A stretch of 64,000 nt of DNA, taken from assembly GCF_905397395.1 (NCBI RefSeq), contig NZ_CAJPVH010000023.1, positions 1 through 64,000 on the forward strand. The letters are read 5' to 3'. Positions 7,443 to 15,880 of the stretch are shown here, in pieces. Under the pieces are notes generated by a model that ran no database searches, was not told where the DNA came from, and worked only from the letters and a program-made list of their open reading frames with translations. Made by a program: the position numbers and the translations under genes. The DNA is from Cupriavidus campinensis (GTDB taxonomy: Bacteria > Pseudomonadota > Gammaproteobacteria > Burkholderiales > Burkholderiaceae). Numbering within the stretch: the first letter of the stretch is position 1; every line of letters begins with the position of its first letter.

Positions 7443-9314
7443 TCAGAACCAGGCGTCCTGCATGTCCAGCGTCGTGCGGTCCAGCGTGGCCAGCAGGTCG
7501 AGTTGCGGGTACACCTTCGGCAGCTCGAAGCGGAAGAAGAACGCCGCCGCCGCCAGCTTGCCGCGATAGAAATCGGCGTCCTCGCCTTCTCCCTCGCCCT
7601 GTGCCTGCGGCAGCGCGGCTTGTGCCACCAGCGCCTGCTCCAGCCAGATCCACGCCACCACCACGTGGCCGAACGCCTCCAGATAGACCGAGGCATTGGC
7701 GAGCGTGACGTTGGGGTCCCCCGCCGACCACAGCGTGGCGGTGACTTCCGCCAGCCGCTGCGACGCCTTGCCAAGCGCGGCGGCCTGCGCCGCCAGCGTC
7801 TTGTCGCCGGTAGCCACAGCACGCTCGCACGAGGCGCGCAGGCGCTCGCCCACCAGCCGGAGCGCCGCGCCGTCCTGCATCACCACCTTGCGGCCCAGCA
7901 GGTCCAGGCCCTGAATGCCGTGGGTGCCTTCGTGGATCGGGTTCAGGCGGTTATCGCGATAGAACTGTTCGACGTTGTACTCGCGCGTATAGCCGTAGCC
8001 GCCATGCACCTGGATGGCGAGGTTATTCGCCTCCAGACACCATTGCGACGGCCAGCTCTTGGCGATCGGGGTCAGGATGTCGAGCAGCAGCGACAGTTCG
8101 CGGTGCCGCTCGGCCTCGCCGGCGGCCTTGGCCGCGTGTTCCTCGTCCACCAGCCGCGCGCAGTACAGGTTCAGCGCCAGCCCGCCTTCGACATAGCTTT
8201 TCTGCGCCAGCAGCATGCGGCGGATGTCGGCATGCTCCACCAGCTTCACCTGCGGGCTCGCCGGGTCCTTGCCGCCCGGGCCAACCGGCCGGCCCTGCGG
8301 ACGGTTGCGCGCGTAGTCCAGCGCATGGAGGTAGCCGGTGTAGCCCAGCGTCACCGCGCCCAGACCCACGCCGATGCGAGCCTCGTTCATCATGTGGAAC
8401 ATGCACGCCAGGCCCTTGTGGGGCTCGCCCACGAGGTAGCCAATGGCGCCAGCCTTGCCGTCCGGGCGATATCTCATGCCTTCGCCGAAGTTCAGCAGGC
8501 AGTTGGTGGTGCCGCGATAGCCCATCTTGTGGTTCAGGCCGGCCAGCACCACGTCGTTGTGCTCGCCGAGCGAGCCATCGGCATTGGCGAGGTACTTCGG
8601 CACGATGAACAGCGAGATGCCCTTCACGCCGGGAATCAGCTTGCCGTCCGGGCCGGGGATCTTGGCCAGCACGAGGTGGACGATGTTCTCCGACAGCTCG
8701 TGCTCGCCGGCCGAGATCCACATCTTGTTGCCGCGCAGCCGGTATTGCTGGCCGAGCGGCGATTCGCCTTCATAGTCGGCCCGCGTGGTGATGTCCGACA
8801 GCGACGAGCCCGCCTGCGGCTCCGACAGGCACATCGTGCCGAAGAAGCGGCCTTCGAGTTCGGGGCGGACAAAGGTGTCGATCTGCGCCGGCGTACCGTG
8901 CGTGAGTAGCAGGTTGGCGTTACCGATGGTCAGGAACGGGTACGAGCTGGTGCCGACGTTGGCCGCCTTGAAGTAGGCGAACGCGGCCTTCTCGAGCGTG
9001 ACCGGCAGCTGCATGCCGCCGTATTCGTAATCCTGCCCGGCGGCCATCAGGCCGGCGTCGCAGAAGGCGCGCAGCGCGGTGCTGACCTCGGGAATGATGC
9101 TGACCGTCTCGCCGTCGAAGTGCGGCTCGTTGGCATCGCTCTTCTTGTTGTGCGGCGCGAACAGGTCCGTGGCGATCTTCTCGCAGGTGTCCAGCGCGGC
9201 GTCGAAGGTCTCGCGGGAGTGGTCGGCGTAACGGGGAATCTGGGTGAGGTCCTCCGCCTTGAGCCACTCATAGAGCACAAAATTGAGGTCACGGCGGGAA
9301 AGAATCAGCGACAT
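7443..9314 (-). CDS. Acyl-CoA dehydrogenase, long DmdC-like type
   Basis: This 623-residue flavoprotein is about 220 residues longer than ordinary FadE-type or short-chain acyl-CoA dehydrogenases and matches the long class with a C-terminal extension. That class includes 3-methylmercaptopropionyl-CoA dehydrogenase DmdC. Visible motifs are CLSEPQAGSSLSDI for FAD and substrate binding, KMWISAGEHE, and VHGGYGYTREYNVEQFYRD followed by IHEGTHGIQ, where the Glu is the expected catalytic base. It introduces the 2,3-double bond into acyl-CoA and passes electrons to ETF. It is followed by the SDR gene 42 bases away and preceded by the thiolase gene. Chain-length preference cannot be read; a DMSP role is only one option. 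Confidence 0.92.
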   Translation of the reverse strand: MSLILSRRDLNFVLYEWLKAEDLTQIPRYADHSRETFDAALDTCEKIATDLFAPHNKKSDANEPHFDGETVSIIPEVSTALRAFCDAGLMAAGQDYEYGGMQLPVTLEKAAFAYFKAANVGTSSYPFLTIGNANLLLTHGTPAQIDTFVRPELEGRFFGTMCLSEPQAGSSLSDITTRADYEGESPLGQQYRLRGNKMWISAGEHELSENIVHLVLAKIPGPDGKLIPGVKGISLFIVPKYLANADGSLGEHNDVVLAGLNHKMGYRGTTNCLLNFGEGMRYRPDGKAGAIGYLVGEPHKGLACMFHMMNEARIGVGLGAVTLGYTGYLHALDYARNRPQGRPVGPGGKDPASPQVKLVEHADIRRMLLAQKSYVEGGLALNLYCARLVDEEHAAKAAGEAERHRELSLLLDILTPIAKSWPSQWCLEANNLAIQVHGGYGYTREYNVEQFYRDNRLNPIHEGTHGIQGLDLLGRKVVMQDGAALRLVGERLRASCERAVATGDKTLAAQAAALGKASQRLAEVTATLWSAGDPNVTLANASVYLEAFGHVVVAWIWLEQALVAQAALPQAQGEGEGEDADFYRGKLAAAAFFFRFELPKVYPQLDLLATLDRTTLDMQDAWF

Positions 9315-9357
9315 GGAATGCGAGGCTCCGGGCTGAAAATTCTTGGAAAGGGGGACG

Positions 9358-9381
9358 CCCCTCTCCCGAGCGGGAGAGGGG
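9358..9381. repeat. Short inverted repeat, CCCCTCTCCCG hairpin (REP-like)
   Basis: Eleven-base arms CCCCTCTCCCG and CGGGAGAGGGG enclose two bases, between the thiolase and acyl-CoA dehydrogenase genes. It has no adjacent T-run, so it is not a classic terminator. Similar hairpins are, from memory, dispersed in intergenic spaces of many GC-rich proteobacteria. It may protect or trim the operon mRNA. Confidence 0.6.
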
Positions 9382-9402
9382 TGAGGCAGCGCCCAGCGCG
9401 CC

Positions 9403-10581
9403 TTACAGAACTTCGAACAGCCCGGCAGCGCCCTGGCCGCCGCCGATGCACATCGTCACAACCACGTACTTCACGCCACGGCGCTTGCCTTCGATCAGCG
9501 CATGGCCGACCAGGCGGGCGCCGGAGACGCCGTACGGGTGGCCCACGGCGATGGCGCCGCCGTTCACGTTCAGGCGATCCATCGGAATGCCGAGGGTGTC
9601 GGCGCAATACAGCACCTGCACCGCGAAGGCCTCGTTCAGCTCCCACAGGCCGATGTCGTCCACCTTCAGGCCAGCCTTCTTCAGCAGCTTGGGCACCGCG
9701 AACACCGGGCCAATGCCCATTTCGTCAGGCTCGCAGCCGGCCACGGCAAAGCCGCGGAACACCCCCAGCGGCTGCAGGCCGCGGGCTGCCGCCACGCTCG
9801 CGTTCATCACCACCACGGCCGAGGCGCCGTCGGAGAACTGCGACGCATTGCCAGCCGTGACCACGCCGCCGGGCATGGCGGTGCGGATCTTCGCCACGCC
9901 TTCCAGCGTGGTGTCGGCGCGGATGCCCTCGTCGGCGTCGATGGTCACTTCCCTGGTCATCAGTTGGCCGGTGGCCTTGTCTGCCACGCCCGCCAGGACC
10001 GTCATCGGCACGATTTCGTCCTTGAACTTGCCGGCTTCCAGCGCGGCGGCGGCGCGTTGCTGGCTGCGCACGCCGTATTCGTCCTGGCGCTCCTTCGAGA
10101 TGTTGTAGCGCTTGGCCACGTTCTCGGCGGTCTGGAGCATGCTCCAGTAGATTTCCGGCTTGTTCTTGTTGAGCCAGCTTTCCTGAATCATGTGGCGGTT
10201 CATCTCCTGCTGCACGCACGAGATGGACTCCACGCCGCCGGCCACGAAGATGTCGCCTTCATCGGCAATGACGCGCTGCGCGGCCATGGCGATGGTTTGC
10301 AGGCCGGACGAGCAGAAGCGGTTCACGGTGGCACCGGGCACGGTCACCGGGCAGCCGGCACGCAGGGCGATCTGGCGCGCGATGTTGGCGCCGGTGGCGC
10401 CTTCCGGGTTGGCACAGCCCATCAGCACGTCTTCCACTTCACCCGCCTCGATCTTGGCGCGCGCGATGGCGTGCTGGACCGCGTGACCGCCCAGGGTCGC
10501 GCCGTGGGTCATGTTGAATGCGCCCTTCCAGCTCTTGGCCAGCCCGGTGCGGGCCGTGGATACGATGACTGCCTCGTTCAT
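9403..10581 (-). CDS. Acetyl-CoA C-acyltransferase (thiolase)
   Basis: This 392-residue thiolase has all catalytic residues: the acyl-accepting Cys in [11 protein letters not shown] near residue 90, the His in [17 protein letters not shown], and the second Cys in [14 protein letters not shown]. It cleaves 3-ketoacyl-CoA to acetyl-CoA plus a shortened acyl-CoA, completing the beta-oxidation turn run by the fusion enzyme and the dehydrogenase of the same operon. The ribosome binding site GGAGCAAG lies just before the ATG at 10581. Length and motifs are those of the FadA type, but specificity between degradative and biosynthetic thiolase cannot be set by eye. Confidence 0.94.
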   Translation of the reverse strand: MNEAVIVSTARTGLAKSWKGAFNMTHGATLGGHAVQHAIARAKIEAGEVEDVLMGCANPEGATGANIARQIALRAGCPVTVPGATVNRFCSSGLQTIAMAAQRVIADEGDIFVAGGVESISCVQQEMNRHMIQESWLNKNKPEIYWSMLQTAENVAKRYNISKERQDEYGVRSQQRAAAALEAGKFKDEIVPMTVLAGVADKATGQLMTREVTIDADEGIRADTTLEGVAKIRTAMPGGVVTAGNASQFSDGASAVVVMNASVAAARGLQPLGVFRGFAVAGCEPDEMGIGPVFAVPKLLKKAGLKVDDIGLWELNEAFAVQVLYCADTLGIPMDRLNVNGGAIAVGHPYGVSGARLVGHALIEGKRRGVKYVVVTMCIGGGQGAAGLFEVL

Positions 10582-10629
10582 GTCTTGCTCCTCGGTATCT
10601 TGGTGTCTCTTGCGAGTTATTCAGTGTGT

Positions 10630-11280
10630 TCAGCGTGGGGCGGCGGGATGGCCTTCCAGCACCTGCGCGGCCGTCGCCCGGACCACGCCGGCGGCGGTCA
10701 TGTCCGCCCAGGCCTGTTCCAGCGAGCCGTTCAGGTCGATGGCGCGGCAGGCGTCCTCGATCACCACAACCTCGAAACCGGCGGCGCGCGCATCGAGCGC
10801 GCTCCAGGCCACGCAGTAGTCCGTGGCCAGCCCGGCGCAGAAGACGCGGGTGACGCCATGCTCGCGCAGGTAGCCGGCCAGCCCGGTGCGGGTGGTGCGG
10901 TCGGCCTCCAGGAACGCGGAATAGCTGTCCACGTTCGCATGGTGGCCCTTGCGCAGCACCAGCCGGGCGTGCGGGATGCACAGGTCCGCATGCAGCGCGG
11001 CGCCCGGGGTCTCCTGCACGCAGTGGTCCGGCCAGAGCACCTGCTCGCCATAGGCCAGCGTGGTGGTCTGGAACGGCGCGCGGCCGGCGTGGCTGGTGGC
11101 GAACGACGCATGGCCGGCGGGATGCCAGTCCTGCGTCATCACCACATGGCCGAACGCCTGCGCCAGCCGGTTGATGACGGGCACCACTTCATCGCCACGC
11201 GGCACGGCCAGCGCGCCATCGGGCATGAAGTCGTTCTGCACGTCGATCACCAGCAGGCAGTCCTGCGCGCCGTAGGTCAT
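10630..11280 (-). CDS. pncA: Nicotinamidase/pyrazinamidase
   Basis: This is a 216-residue member of the isochorismatase-like hydrolases. The catalytic triad is visible as Asp13 in VIDVQNDF, Lys in VLRKGHHANVDSYS and Cys in GLATDYCVAWSA. The metal-site residues lie in DWHPAGHASF. The enzyme deamidates nicotinamide to nicotinate in the NAD salvage pathway. It is sandwiched, with 48-base gaps on both sides, between the FadB-type and thiolase genes and so appears to be co-transcribed with them. I recall the same placement in the second beta-oxidation cluster of C. necator H16. NAD supply during fatty-acid oxidation is a possible reason. Confidence 0.92.
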   Translation of the reverse strand: MTYGAQDCLLVIDVQNDFMPDGALAVPRGDEVVPVINRLAQAFGHVVMTQDWHPAGHASFATSHAGRAPFQTTTLAYGEQVLWPDHCVQETPGAALHADLCIPHARLVLRKGHHANVDSYSAFLEADRTTRTGLAGYLREHGVTRVFCAGLATDYCVAWSALDARAAGFEVVVIEDACRAIDLNGSLEQAWADMTAAGVVRATAAQVLEGHPAAPR

Positions 11281-11328
11281 GGTCGGGTCCGCTTCCTCAC
11301 GCTATCTGCTATCGATATGAATGGCTGG

Positions 11329-13410
11329 TCAGCCGTTGAAGCCCTTGCCCTCGTCGGCCAGCTTGGTCAGCAGCGCGGCCGGCTTCCAGGCTTCGCCGTG
11401 GTAACCCTTGGCGTAGCGCAGCATGGCCTGGACCACGTTGAACAGGCCAACCTGGTCTGCGTACAGCATCGGGCCGCCGCGGAACAGCGGGAAGCCGTAG
11501 CCGGTCAGGTAGACCATGTCGATGTCGGACGCCTTCGAGGCAATGCCCTCGTCCAGGATCTTGGCGCCCTCGTTGACCAGCGCGAACACCAGGCGCTCCA
11601 CGATCTCCTCGTCGGAAATCTTGCGGCGCGTGAGTCCGAGCGCCTTCGAGTGCTCGACGATCATGTCGTTGACCTGCTGGTTCGGGTACGGCTTGCGGTC
11701 GCCCGGCTTGTAGTCGTACCAGCCGGCGCCGGTCTTCTGGCCGAAGCGGCCCAGCTCGCAGAGCTTGTCGGCGGTCTTCGAGTACTGGATGTCCGGCTTG
11801 TCCACGGCGCGGCGCTTGCGGATAGCCCAGCCGATGTCGTTGCCGGCCAGGTCGCCCATGCGGAACGGGCCCATGGCAAAGCCGAACTTCTCGATGGCCT
11901 TGTCCACCTGCTCGGGCAGCGCGCCTTCGTCCAGCAGGTAGCCGGCCTGGCGGCTGTACTGCTCGATCATGCGGTTGCCGATGAAGCCGTCGCACACGCC
12001 GGACACCACGGCCGTCTTCTTGATCTTCTTGGCGATCTGCATCACCGTGGCCAGCACGTCCTTGCCGGTTTGGGCGCCACGCACCACTTCCAGCAGCTTC
12101 ATGACGTTGGCCGGGCTGAAGAAGTGCATGCCCACCACGTCCTGCGGACGCTTGGTGAACGAGGCAATCTTGTTCACGTCCAGCGTGGAGGTGTTGGAGG
12201 CCAGGATCGCACCGGGCTTCATCACTTCGTCCAGCTTCTTGAACACGATTTCCTTGACGCCCATTTCCTCGAACACGGCCTCGATGACCATGTCGGCGTC
12301 CTTGATGTCGTCATAGGACAGCGTGGTGTTCAGCAGGCCCATGCGCTGCTCGACCTTCTCCTGCGTGAGCTTGCCCTTCTTGGCGCTGTTCTCGTAGTTC
12401 TTGCGGATCGTGGCCACGCCACGGTCCAGCGCTTCCTGCTTGGTTTCCAGCATCGTCACCGGAATACCCGCGTTCAGGAAGTTCATGGTGATGCCGCCGC
12501 CCATGGTGCCAGCGCCGATCACGGCCACGCGCTCGATCTTGCGCACCGGCGTATCGCTGGACACATCGGGGATCTTGCTGGCGGCGCGCTCGCCGAAGAA
12601 GGCATGGCGCAGCGCGCGCGATTCCGGCGTGCCGACCAGGTACATGAAGCCTTCGCGCTCTGCCTTCAGGCCCTGCTCGAACGGCTTGAGCGAGGCAGCC
12701 ACGGCCTCCACGCACTTCAGCGGCGCGGGGAAGTTCTTGGCCACGGCAGCCACGGTGTTCTTGGCGAAGGCCAGGAAGCCCTCGGCGTTCTCGTGACGGA
12801 CCTTGAGGTCGCGCACCTTCGGGTACGGGCCGGGGGCCGCGCCAACGTTCTGGGCGAACTTGATGGCGGCGGGCAGCACGTCACCGTCAACAATTTCATC
12901 GAACAGCTTCGAACCGGCAAACTTCTCGGACGGTATGGCCGTGCCCGAGACGATCATGTTCAGCGCATGCTCCAGGCCGATCACGCGCGGCAGGCGCTGC
13001 GTGCCACCGGCGCCGGGCAGCAGGCCCAGCTTCACTTCAGGCAGCGCGATCTGCGCGCCCTTGGCGGCCACGCGGTAGTTACAGCCCAGGGCCAGTTCCA
13101 GCCCGCCACCCATGGCCACCGAGTGAATCGCGGCCACGACCGGCTTGGAGGATGCCTCCACGGCGCGGATCACCGAATGCAGCGTCGGCTCCTGCGTGGC
13201 CTTCGGCGTGTTGAATTCGCGGATGTCGGCGCCGCCCGAGAAAGCCTTGCCGGCGCCGGTGATGACGACGGCCTTGACGGCCGCATCGTCCAGCGCACGG
13301 GTCAAGCCTTCGACGATGCCCAGCCGGGTGCTGTGACCCAGGCCGTTGACGGGGGGATTGTCGAGCGTGATGACGGCAACGCCGTCCTGAACCTGATACT
13401 GCGCTGTCAT
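11329..13410 (-). CDS. Enoyl-CoA hydratase / 3-hydroxyacyl-CoA dehydrogenase fusion (FadB/FadJ type)
   Basis: This is a 693-residue bifunctional enzyme. Residues 1-190 are a crotonase domain with GAGKAFSGGADIREF and GGGLELALGCNYRVA, which carry the oxyanion hole and acidic residues. Residues 290-480 are the NAD-binding domain, beginning VAVIGAGTMGGGI, with the His-Glu pair near HFFSPANVMKLLEVV. Two C-terminal dehydrogenase domains follow, one with DFIGNRM-like GFIGNRMIEQY. It hydrates 2-enoyl-CoA and oxidises the 3-hydroxy product. AAAGGAA precedes the ATG at 13410. It heads the acyl-CoA operon behind a recognisable promoter whose spacer holds a palindromic operator. It is somewhat shorter than E. 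coli FadB (about 730 residues) and resembles FadJ-like betaproteobacterial forms. Confidence 0.93.
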   Translation of the reverse strand: MTAQYQVQDGVAVITLDNPPVNGLGHSTRLGIVEGLTRALDDAAVKAVVITGAGKAFSGGADIREFNTPKATQEPTLHSVIRAVEASSKPVVAAIHSVAMGGGLELALGCNYRVAAKGAQIALPEVKLGLLPGAGGTQRLPRVIGLEHALNMIVSGTAIPSEKFAGSKLFDEIVDGDVLPAAIKFAQNVGAAPGPYPKVRDLKVRHENAEGFLAFAKNTVAAVAKNFPAPLKCVEAVAASLKPFEQGLKAEREGFMYLVGTPESRALRHAFFGERAASKIPDVSSDTPVRKIERVAVIGAGTMGGGITMNFLNAGIPVTMLETKQEALDRGVATIRKNYENSAKKGKLTQEKVEQRMGLLNTTLSYDDIKDADMVIEAVFEEMGVKEIVFKKLDEVMKPGAILASNTSTLDVNKIASFTKRPQDVVGMHFFSPANVMKLLEVVRGAQTGKDVLATVMQIAKKIKKTAVVSGVCDGFIGNRMIEQYSRQAGYLLDEGALPEQVDKAIEKFGFAMGPFRMGDLAGNDIGWAIRKRRAVDKPDIQYSKTADKLCELGRFGQKTGAGWYDYKPGDRKPYPNQQVNDMIVEHSKALGLTRRKISDEEIVERLVFALVNEGAKILDEGIASKASDIDMVYLTGYGFPLFRGGPMLYADQVGLFNVVQAMLRYAKGYHGEAWKPAALLTKLADEGKGFNG

Positions 13411-13554
13411 GCTGGTTCCTTTGGTCTTTGGTTATCTCGGGATTCGAATTCTCGAATTTTGGTAACTGCCGGGGCCTTGCGCGGCGGTGTCGTGAAATGT
13501 CTCCTCACCCCGCAATCCCTTGCTCCACGGGCTGTCGGACCCGAAAGCGGATCA

Positions 13555-13583
13555 AGCATACACAAAATAGCACGGTCGTTCAA
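13555..13583 (-). promoter_or_regulatory. Promoter of the beta-oxidation operon with overlapping operator, copy 2
   Basis: Read on the minus strand, TTGAAC (13583-13578) is followed after exactly 17 bases by TATGCT (13560-13555), a good sigma-70 match. The operator-like GAACGACCGTGC (13582-13571) overlaps the -35 box and the spacer, the usual place for a repressor. It differs from the perfect palindrome at 605-616 at two of 12 positions. Transcription would begin about 140 bases before the FadB-type gene. Confidence 0.6.
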
Positions 13584-13768
13584 TTTCAATTTTCTGCGAT
13601 GGATTCCGTGTCATGCGCGGGCTTTATGGCCGCTCCATCCGGCGTTCATGGTGAGCCTCGCAGCGTGCCGAAACCCTCAGGGGGAACCCGTAGGGAATCA
13701 GCCCGTTTGATGTCCGTCATGGCGGCAGAGGCACTTTTCACCCACCCTGCCGCCCGGGTTCGACTTTA

Positions 13769-13797
13769 TTTGACGCCGCACTCGAATCCACTAAAAA
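13769..13797 (+). promoter_or_regulatory. Candidate promoter of the amino-acid permease gene
   Basis: TTGACG at 13769-13774 is separated by 17 bases from TAAAAA at 13792-13797. It lies about 115 bases before the chosen start codon. The match at -10 is only partial. Confidence 0.4.
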
Positions 13798-13912
13798 GGA
13801 CAGGTTAGACTCGCGCCTTTTCATTTTTACGGGTATGGCGTCCCCGCGCGCCCCGGCCGGCTTACGAGGCCGCCGGTATTCCCTGACGTTGCAGCGACCC
13901 TGTGTCTACCTG

Positions 13913-15412
13913 ATGTCTTCCTCTCATTCGCACCCACATCCGCATCAACATCCCGTCGTCGAGCACGACGACCTGCGCCGCAAGCTCAAGGCGCGCCACC
14001 TGACCATGATCGCCCTCGGCGGGGCCATCGGCACGGGGCTGTTCGTGGCCTCCGGTGCCTCGATCGCCCAGTCCGGCCCCGGCGGCGCCCTGCTCGCCTA
14101 CTGCCTGATCGGCCTGATGGTCTATTGCCTGATGACCAGCCTGGGCGAACTGGCCGTGCACATGCCCGTGGCGGGCTCGTTTGTCACCTATAGCGCGGTC
14201 TACGTCGAGGAAGGCTTCGGCTTTGCGCTCGGCTGGAACTACTGGTTCAGCCTGGCCGTAACGATTGCCGTGGAGCTGACTGCCGCCCAGCTCGTCATGC
14301 AGTACTGGTTCCCGGACGTGCCGGGCATGGCCTGGAGCGGCGGCTTCCTGACGCTGATGTTCGCGCTCAACGCGTTTTCGGTGCGCGGCTTCGGCGAGGC
14401 CGAATACTGGTTCGCGCTGATCAAGGTGGTCACGGTGGTGGTCTTCCTCGGCGTGGGCGTGCTGATGATCTTCGGCATCATGAACGGCGGGCCGCAGTCG
14501 GGCTGGCACAACTTCACCACGGGCGAGGCGCCGTTCGTTGGCGGGGTGCCGGGGATGTTCGCCGTGGCGATGATTGCCGGATTCTCGTTCCAGGGCACCG
14601 AGACCGTGGGCGTGGCCGCCGGCGAGGCCGCCGACCCGGCCCGCACGCTGCCGCGCGCCATCCGCCAGACCTTCTGGCGCATCCTGCTGTTCTATGTGCT
14701 GGCGATCCTGATCATCGGCGTGCTGATTCCCTACACCGACCCGAGCCTGCTGCGCAACGACGTGACCGACGTGGGCGTGAGCCCGTTCGCGCTGGTGTTC
14801 CGCCACGCCGGGCTGGCCTTCGCGGCGGGGCTGATGAACGCGGTGGTGCTGACGGCGCTGCTGTCTGCGGGCACCTCGAGCATGTATGTCTCCACCCGCA
14901 TCCTGTACGGCCTGGCCGTCAGCGGCCGCGCCCCGCGCATGTTCGCCCGGCTCACGCCGAACGGCGTGCCGTTCAACGCGCTGCTGGTCACCACCGGCAT
15001 CGGCGCGCTGTGCTTCTTCAGTTCGCTGTTTGGCGACAAGGCGGTGTACCTGTGGCTGCTCAATACCTCGGCCATGACCGGCTTCTTCGCCTGGCTCGGC
15101 ATCGCCCTGAGCCACTACCGCTTCCGGCGCGGGTTGATCTACCAGGGCTACAGCGTCAGCGACCTCGCGTACCGGTCGCCCCTCTACCCCTTCGGCCCGA
15201 TCTTCGCCGGCGTGCTGTGCGTGGTGATCGTGGCCGGCCAGAATTACCAGGCGTTCGCCGATATCCCCAACCGCTGGCCGGAGATCCTGGCGACCTATAT
15301 CGGCGTGCCGATGTTCCTGGCACTGTGGATCGGCTACCGGCTCGTCAAAAAGACCCGGTTGATCGACTATGAGGATATGCCGTTCGACCTGCCGAACGCG
15401 GAAAAGCAGTAA
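13913..15412 (+). CDS. Amino-acid permease, APC superfamily (LysP-like)
   Basis: This 499-residue protein has about 12 hydrophobic segments and the AAT-family signature LTMIALGGAIGTGLFVASG in the first helix, with the unwound GAIGTGLF substrate site. The GELAVHMPVAGSF and EAADPARTLPRAIRQTFWRI loops match amino-acid/proton symporters of the LysP/AroP group. The overall pattern, including YWFSLAVTIAVELTAAQ, is closest in my memory to lysine permease. The N-terminus is His-rich (SHSHPHPHQHP), an oddity of unknown meaning. The frame is open to 13835; the start at 13913 is preferred because it gives the usual short cytoplasmic tail, but neither site has a clear ribosome binding site. Substrate call is tentative. 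Confidence 0.8.
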   Translation: MSSSHSHPHPHQHPVVEHDDLRRKLKARHLTMIALGGAIGTGLFVASGASIAQSGPGGALLAYCLIGLMVYCLMTSLGELAVHMPVAGSFVTYSAVYVEEGFGFALGWNYWFSLAVTIAVELTAAQLVMQYWFPDVPGMAWSGGFLTLMFALNAFSVRGFGEAEYWFALIKVVTVVVFLGVGVLMIFGIMNGGPQSGWHNFTTGEAPFVGGVPGMFAVAMIAGFSFQGTETVGVAAGEAADPARTLPRAIRQTFWRILLFYVLAILIIGVLIPYTDPSLLRNDVTDVGVSPFALVFRHAGLAFAAGLMNAVVLTALLSAGTSSMYVSTRILYGLAVSGRAPRMFARLTPNGVPFNALLVTTGIGALCFFSSLFGDKAVYLWLLNTSAMTGFFAWLGIALSHYRFRRGLIYQGYSVSDLAYRSPLYPFGPIFAGVLCVVIVAGQNYQAFADIPNRWPEILATYIGVPMFLALWIGYRLVKKTRLIDYEDMPFDLPNAEKQ

Positions 15413-15534
15413 GGCTGCCGCCACCATTACAAGGCGTGGCCGGAACGGTCGGGCGATTCTGCAACATCACCCCGCCCCCCCGCCACGCCCGGCGGCTTCC
15501 CGCTCTGGCACGCATCGTGCGCCCCGGCTCCCTG

Positions 15535-15565
15535 TTGATCGACCATTGATCGACGATTGATCGAC
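15535..15565. repeat. Three direct repeats TTGATCGAC spaced exactly 11 bp
   Basis: TTGATCGAC occurs at 15535-15543, 15546-15554 and 15557-15565, so each copy lies on the same face of the helix. The array ends a few bases before the ribosome binding site of the small gene at 15585. It could be a regulator-binding array or a leader RNA element. Confidence 0.65.
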
Positions 15566-15584
15566 GCAACCCAAGGAGCCGACG

Positions 15585-15824
15585 ATGAAAAACCCCTGGC
15601 TGAAGAAAAACCCCATGCTGAGCATGTGGCTAAGCGGCGCCAACGCCGCGGCGGGCGCCGCCCGGGGCCGGGCGACCGCCGAAGCCAAACGCCAGACCAC
15701 GCTGGCCACATCCGCCATGATGAAAGCCACAACCGACGCCTGGCTGGCGGCCCTCACTCCGGCGGCTCCCGCGAAGAAGCGCGCTAAAGCGAAAAGCCGC
15801 GCAGGCGGAGGGCGACGGAAGTAG
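15585..15824 (+). CDS. Small basic hypothetical protein
   Basis: This is a 79-residue protein that I do not recognise as a characterised family. AAGGAGCC precedes the ATG at a good distance, so it is probably translated. The N-terminal half (KNPWLKKNPMLSMWLSGANA) is amphipathic with Trp and Met, the middle is alanine-rich, and the last 20 residues are packed with Lys, Arg and Ala-Pro, like tails of nucleoid- or granule-associated proteins. No membrane segment or signal peptide is convincing. It is a single gene between the permease and the toxin islet. A link to DNA or polyhydroxyalkanoate granules is only a guess from composition. Confidence 0.6.
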   Translation: MKNPWLKKNPMLSMWLSGANAAAGAARGRATAEAKRQTTLATSAMMKATTDAWLAALTPAAPAKKRAKAKSRAGGGRRK

Positions 15825-15880
15825 GTTGTTGCGGTTTGAGACAGTGTTGGAGCGGTTGATCCGGCGCAAAGCGGCCGGCA

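Larger units (their letters stand above)
13411..13912. other. Divergent intergenic region between the FadB-type gene and the permease gene
   Basis: This 502-base spacer holds no convincing gene. It contains a minus-strand promoter with an overlapping operator near 13555-13583 and a plus-strand promoter near 13769-13797, listed separately. A 126-codon plus-strand frame at 13428-13808 lacks protein-like composition and any ribosome binding site. I see nothing else in it. Confidence 0.7.

Noticed and set aside
5052..8909. Plus-strand open frame of 1285 codons
   Set aside because: It is the antisense shadow of several well-supported minus-strand genes; high GC at third positions keeps it open. 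The translation has no family motif and is Arg/His/Ala-rich.
9502..13710. Plus-strand open frame of 1402 codons
   Set aside because: It is antisense to the thiolase, pncA and FadB-type genes and crosses their promoters. No protein signature.
13428..13808. 126-codon plus frame between the FadB-type and permease genes
   Set aside because: No ribosome binding site, no protein-like pattern, and it spans the promoters.
13411..13912. Lysine riboswitch before the LysP-like permease
   Set aside because: I could not find the conserved multi-helix core; the region is explained by promoters and an operator.
13862..15427. Minus-strand open frame of 521 codons opposite the permease
   Set aside because: The translation is His/Gln/Arg-rich without hydrophobic segments; the plus-strand frame has clear permease motifs.
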